DNA of 8,922 nucleotides from an uncultured Mollicutes bacterium (GTDB lineage: Bacteria; Bacillota_I; Bacilli_A; RF39; UBA660). Positions 6,528 through 8,922 of this stretch are shown one piece after another. The notes below the pieces were generated by a model. It was not told the origin of the DNA. It saw only the letters and a program-made list of their open reading frames with translations, and searched no databases. How positions within the stretch are numbered: the first letter of the stretch is position 1; every line of letters begins with the position of its first letter. The stretch lies in NCBI GenBank assembly GCA_900550145.1, contig URRF01000048.1, forward strand, positions 1 to 8,922. Reading direction: 5' to 3'. A program made the position numbers and the translations under genes.

Positions 6528-6788
6528 CTACTTATATTTATTTATTACATTTATTATTTCTTCCTTTTTCTTTTCACCAATTAATCTATCTAATTCATTA
6601 CCATCATCATCCAAAAATATAGCAACTGGTAATATATTACCAACATCATACTTTTTTACCTCTTCAGAATCAAAATCAATATCATAATTAGTAATATCAA
6701 GATCATTTGTTTTAACAATCTCATTCCAAACATTCTTCATTCCTATACAACTACCACACCATATAGCACTTATCCTAATTATCTTCAT
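6528..6788 (-). CDS. Small cytosolic thioredoxin-family protein
   Basis: An 86-residue thioredoxin-fold protein with the active site WCGSC (Cys11, Cys14) and the cis-proline loop ILPVAIF (Pro54); no signal peptide, so it is cytosolic. It is shorter than canonical thioredoxin (about 105) and WCGSC is not the classical WCGPC, so it is probably a specialised partner rather than the general thioredoxin. Its first 14 bases overlap the end of the cysteine desulfurase gene, with GGTGA inside that gene, and its stop lies seven bases before the membrane carrier gene. The position suggests that it feeds electrons to the membrane protein's Cys180/Cys311 pair, or reduces persulfide products of the desulfurase; which it does is inference. 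Confidence 0.83.
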   Translation of the reverse strand: MKIIRISAIWCGSCIGMKNVWNEIVKTNDLDITNYDIDFDSEEVKKYDVGNILPVAIFLDDDGNELDRLIGEKKKEEIINVINKYK

Positions 6789-7908
6789 TATTCACCAACT
6801 TATTATAACACTTAGTAAAACATGAAACAAAATAATCTATCTCTTCTTTAGTAGTAATACTAGATATACTTATTCTTATACTAGAAGCAGCTCTTTTCTC
6901 ATCATTTGTTAAATTAAGCACTGCTTTTGATGTAGTATTAGCACTTGAACATGCACTCTGAGTAGAAATATAAATATCATATTCTTCAAGAGCATGTAAC
7001 ATAGTTTCCGGTTTAACACCAATAACACTTATATTTAATATATGTGGTATAGAAACATCATTACTATTTATATATACATTCTTAAACGAAGATAACTTTT
7101 CCTTCAAATATTTATTGAGTTCTAACACATGATTATACTTATTATCTAAATCATTATACGCTAACCTTAACGCCTTAGAAGTACTAGCTATAAGTGGTGC
7201 AGAAGGCGTACCACTCCTATAATTAGTAGTACTTTTACCACCATGTATAAGTGGATCTATAACTATATTTTTCTTCTTTAATAAACAACCAATACCCTTT
7301 ACCCCAAAAAACTTATGAGCAGAAAAACTTACAAAATCCACATTATCCATAGGAACATATACCTTCCCAATACTTTGTGTCATATCAGAATGAAAATAAC
7401 ACTTAGGATACTTACTAACAATTTCACCAATCTCCCTTATTGGTTGAAGAAGACCAATCTCACTATTAACACTAGCAACGCTAACAAGTATAGTATCATC
7501 CCTTATCAAAGATTCCAAATGCTTTAAATCAACTAAACCATTACTATCTAAATTTACAAAATCAACCTCATAACCATTATCCATAAGATAATTTAAAGGT
7601 GCATAAATAGAAGAATGCTCAAATGGTGTTGTTATTATATGCTTACCCCTATTCTTATACCTACTAGCAACACCTTTAATAACAGTATTATTCGATTCAG
7701 AAGAACCACTAGTATATATAACCTCTTTATCATCTATATTTAATATTGACTTAATCTGACAAGTCGCATCATCAATTAAATTCTTACTCTTACTACCAAG
7801 TTTATGCAATGAATTAGGATTACCAATATATTCATTAGATACTAAAGCAAAAGTATCCAACACCTCACTATTAACCGGTGTCGTAGCAGAATAATCCAAA
7901 TATACCAT
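6775..7908 (-). CDS. Cysteine desulfurase, NifS/IscS-type
   Basis: PLP enzyme that takes sulfur from cysteine, giving alanine and an enzyme persulfide used for Fe-S clusters and thiolated tRNAs. From ATG 7908 it has 377 residues, normal for the family. It opens with VYLDYSATTP, and has the PLP-stacking His98 (FEHSS), Asp175 and Gln178 (HSDMTQ), the PLP lysine Lys199 (SAHKFFGVKG), and the catalytic Cys320 on a flexible loop SACSSANTTSKAVL, as in group I enzymes. A GTG at 7917 is in frame, but ATG 7908 matches the family's start and has GGGTGA seven bases before it. No scaffold (iscU/sufU) or thiI lies beside it; instead it leads a redox operon with a thioredoxin and a membrane thiol carrier. 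It may be the general desulfurase or one devoted to this pathway. Confidence 0.92.
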   Translation of the reverse strand: MVYLDYSATTPVNSEVLDTFALVSNEYIGNPNSLHKLGSKSKNLIDDATCQIKSILNIDDKEVIYTSGSSESNNTVIKGVASRYKNRGKHIITTPFEHSSIYAPLNYLMDNGYEVDFVNLDSNGLVDLKHLESLIRDDTILVSVASVNSEIGLLQPIREIGEIVSKYPKCYFHSDMTQSIGKVYVPMDNVDFVSFSAHKFFGVKGIGCLLKKKNIVIDPLIHGGKSTTNYRSGTPSAPLIASTSKALRLAYNDLDNKYNHVLELNKYLKEKLSSFKNVYINSNDVSIPHILNISVIGVKPETMLHALEEYDIYISTQSACSSANTTSKAVLNLTNDEKRAASSIRISISSITTKEEIDYFVSCFTKCYNKLVNNEDN

Positions 7909-7924
7909 TTCTATCACCCACTTA

Positions 7925-7953
7925 ATTATACATTAAAAAAAGAATAGATACAA
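7925..7953 (-). promoter_or_regulatory. Promoter of the desulfurase-thioredoxin operon
   Basis: On the minus strand TTGTAT (7953-7948) and TATAAT (7930-7925) are exactly 17 bases apart. Transcription would begin near 7918, giving a very short leader in which the GGGTGA site sits at the 5' end. Confidence 0.5.
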
Positions 7954-7964
7954 TACTAACACAA

Positions 7965-7983
7965 TCTTATAATATTTATAAGA
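7965..7983. repeat. Palindrome TCTTATAA-TAT-TTATAAGA upstream of the operon promoter
   Basis: Eight-bp perfect arms with a 3-base centre lie 12 bases upstream of the -35 box of the desulfurase operon. Size and position suit a regulator-binding site. A weak stem in AT-rich DNA is the plain alternative. Confidence 0.35.
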
Positions 7984-7992
7984 ATACATTAA

Positions 7993-8019
7993 AAGCACTA
8001 GTAACATATACTAGTACTT
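7993..8019 (-). terminator. Hairpin with T-run downstream of the surface-protein gene
   Basis: AAGTACTAGT and ACTAGTGCTT on the minus strand form a stem of about nine pairs (one mismatch) with a 7-base loop, followed by TTTTAA. It is a plausible second terminator for the gene that ends at 8103, insulating the operon promoter. Confidence 0.4.
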
Positions 8020-8051
8020 ATCAATTTACAAATATATTTTTCCAAAATTTG

Positions 8052-8083
8052 GCGCCCGCTGGGTCCCTACCCACCTGGGGCGC
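8052..8083. terminator. Very GC-rich hairpin downstream of the surface-protein gene
   Basis: GCGCCC (8052-8057) pairs perfectly with GGGCGC (8078-8083). Inside, TGGGT (8060-8064) pairs with ACCCA (8069-8073) around a 4-base loop CCCT, with a small internal bulge. About four fifths of its bases are G or C, in otherwise very AT-rich DNA. A T-run (8085-8089) follows on the plus strand, and AAATTTT on the minus strand after the upstream gene. It could end the minus gene at 8103, but a structured recombination or mobile sequence is also possible. Confidence 0.55.
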
Positions 8084-8102
8084 ATTTTTCGCATTCCTTT
8101 TA

Positions 8103-8922
8103 TTATGCACTTGCTTTCAATATATATGGATCACTACTTGTTCCTTTACCACTCTCTATAAGGATATTAGATTTTAGATATATGGTCGGGAAAGCGGAAA
8201 GAGGATCAGCAGCAAAGTGGTTGTCAGCAAACCCATCACCAAAAACACGCCAGACATTGTAAGCAAAATCAGGATAAGCGTAAGGCGACATAAACCACGT
8301 AGCATCTTCTATATCCGTTGTTGTTCCATGATGCATCCAATTATTTTTTTTACATGTCATGTTAAATATTCCGTTATCAAAATCGATATCACCTGCATTC
8401 ATATTTGTTTCACAATCACTTTCACTACTTGCATATGCATAATCTGTTGCATAAGGAAGTCCAATATATCCAGTCCATTCTGTTTTCCTTGTTACTGTAT
8501 CATTGCAATTATTTCCACTAGAGCATATCTTTCCAGTTACATTTCCTCTTTCTGCTTTATAAAATGGTACGGTATTTAGTGCTAATGTTTCTTCATTTAC
8601 TATTGTTGTATCTGTTACGTCTATTGCTCCTGTATTCCATGTATGATTATCTATTAAACTTTTTGATGCATCATCTAATTTATTTGTTGGACATGTTGTT
8701 GTTGTATTGTTTCGTCCACCATAACAAGTTACTTCTGCTCCTCCATAATACATTGTATTTAAGTAATTCTTTAAATCTGATTGACTCCATTCATTTACTC
8801 CCCAACCACTATTTATACTTGATTCACTACTATCCCATGATAAGTTACCTATTTTCTCACTTCTTATTAATTTAACATTATTTCCAAATACTCCTATTAT
8901 TCTCCATAATTCATTATTAAAA
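8103..8922 (-). CDS. Cys-rich secreted/pilin-associated surface protein, C-terminal part (start beyond window)
   Basis: The frame is open to the window edge; 272 residues are visible and the start lies to the right. The visible part begins NNELWRIIGVF and has VKLIRSEKIGNLSWD, GVNEWSQSDLKNYLNTMYYGG, EWTGYIGLPYATDYAYAS and a final YLKSNILIESGKGTSSDPYIL. I associate this layout, from memory, with a DUF6273-like family in gut Bacillota whose N-terminus is often a prepilin signal; that N-terminus is not visible here. Six cysteines follow Met8753 (VTCYGG, TTCPT, ICSSGNNC, SDCET, MTCKK), allowing three disulfides outside the cell. It is not a member of the leucine-rich type at 3081-3909, although both are probably surface proteins. 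Residues encoded by 8184-8285 have strikingly different codon use. It ends at TAA 8105-8103, before two hairpins. Confidence 0.75.
   Translation of the reverse strand, partial: FNNELWRIIGVFGNNVKLIRSEKIGNLSWDSSESSINSGWGVNEWSQSDLKNYLNTMYYGGAEVTCYGGRNNTTTTCPTNKLDDASKSLIDNHTWNTGAIDVTDTTIVNEETLALNTVPFYKAERGNVTGKICSSGNNCNDTVTRKTEWTGYIGLPYATDYAYASSESDCETNMNAGDIDFDNGIFNMTCKKNNWMHHGTTTDIEDATWFMSPYAYPDFAYNVWRVFGDGFADNHFAADPLSAFPTIYLKSNILIESGKGTSSDPYILKASA
8184..8285 (-). other. Adenine-depleted, pyrimidine-ending codon tract; candidate DGR variable region
   Basis: In the 34 codons from CCT (8285) to ACC (8184), 31 end in T or C, the other three in G, and none in A. Only 13 of 102 coding-strand bases are A and 49 are G or C. 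The preceding 34 codons of the same gene have 40 A in 102 bases. The tract encodes the end of the protein from PYAYPDFAYNVWRV to SAFPT. AAY codons in a template turned into NNY codons by adenine-specific mutagenesis would give this pattern, as in the variable regions of diversity-generating retroelements. No reverse transcriptase or template repeat lies in the window. Confidence 0.45.

Noticed and set aside
7909..7917. GTG at 7917 as start of the cysteine desulfurase
   Set aside because: It would sit within the GGGTGA ribosome site; ATG 7908 has that site at normal distance and gives the family's usual start.
8100..8880. Plus-strand open frames opposite the surface-protein gene
   Set aside because: They are leucine/isoleucine/histidine-rich antisense frames without ribosome sites, arising from codon bias of the minus-strand gene.
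1..8922. CRISPR array, rRNA, intact tRNA or known riboswitch
   Set aside because: No regularly spaced repeats, no tRNA cloverleaf, no rRNA-like segment and no recognisable riboswitch core on either strand.

Overview
The window is very AT-rich bacterial DNA with Gram-positive-style signals: purine-rich ribosome binding sites (GGAGG, GGTGA), sigma-70-type promoters of which three are extended -10 boxes (TGnTATAAT), and A/T-rich intrinsic terminators. Gene content (XerD-type recombinase, RarA, a YigZ/IMPACT-family fragment, NifS-type cysteine desulfurase, prepilin-like surface proteins with leucine-rich or Cys-rich C-termini) suggests an uncultured low-GC Bacillota, probably a gut Bacilli or Erysipelotrichia/RF39-like lineage. 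That placement is inference. Every tryptophan I checked is TGG, which fits the standard bacterial code and argues against a Mycoplasma-type code.

Left part (1-2151): right-hand end of a decayed integrative element. A Tn916-type tyrosine integrase (21-1094, start uncertain) is followed by about 400 bases with a near-consensus promoter, several inverted repeats, a short SEC-C zinc-motif remnant and a terminator-like hairpin. Then come an N-terminal fragment of a RhuM-family gene (1510-1776) and the C-terminal half of a YigZ-family gene (1804-2151). YigZ therefore seems to have been broken by insertion, and its 5' half should lie left of the window.

Middle (2152-5307): a complete xerD-like gene (minus), a minus-strand pseudogene for a prepilin with a BspA-like leucine-rich region (two separate single-base frameshifts), and a complete rarA/mgsA (plus) with its own extended -10 promoter. 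A bidirectional hairpin terminator separates rarA from the next, convergent operon.

Right part (5321-7908, minus): a tightly packed operon of cysteine desulfurase, a small cytosolic thioredoxin, and an exported thioredoxin domain fused to a six-helix DsbD/CcdA-like core. The last two look like a complete electron relay from the cytosol to the outside of the cell. A minus-strand gene for a Cys-rich secreted protein enters from the right edge and ends at 8103. Its 3' end holds a sharply adenine-poor tract in which almost every codon ends in T or C (8184-8285), followed about 100 bases later by a very GC-rich hairpin. This is the most unusual signal in the window and resembles the variable region of a diversity-generating retroelement target, although no reverse transcriptase or template repeat is visible here.
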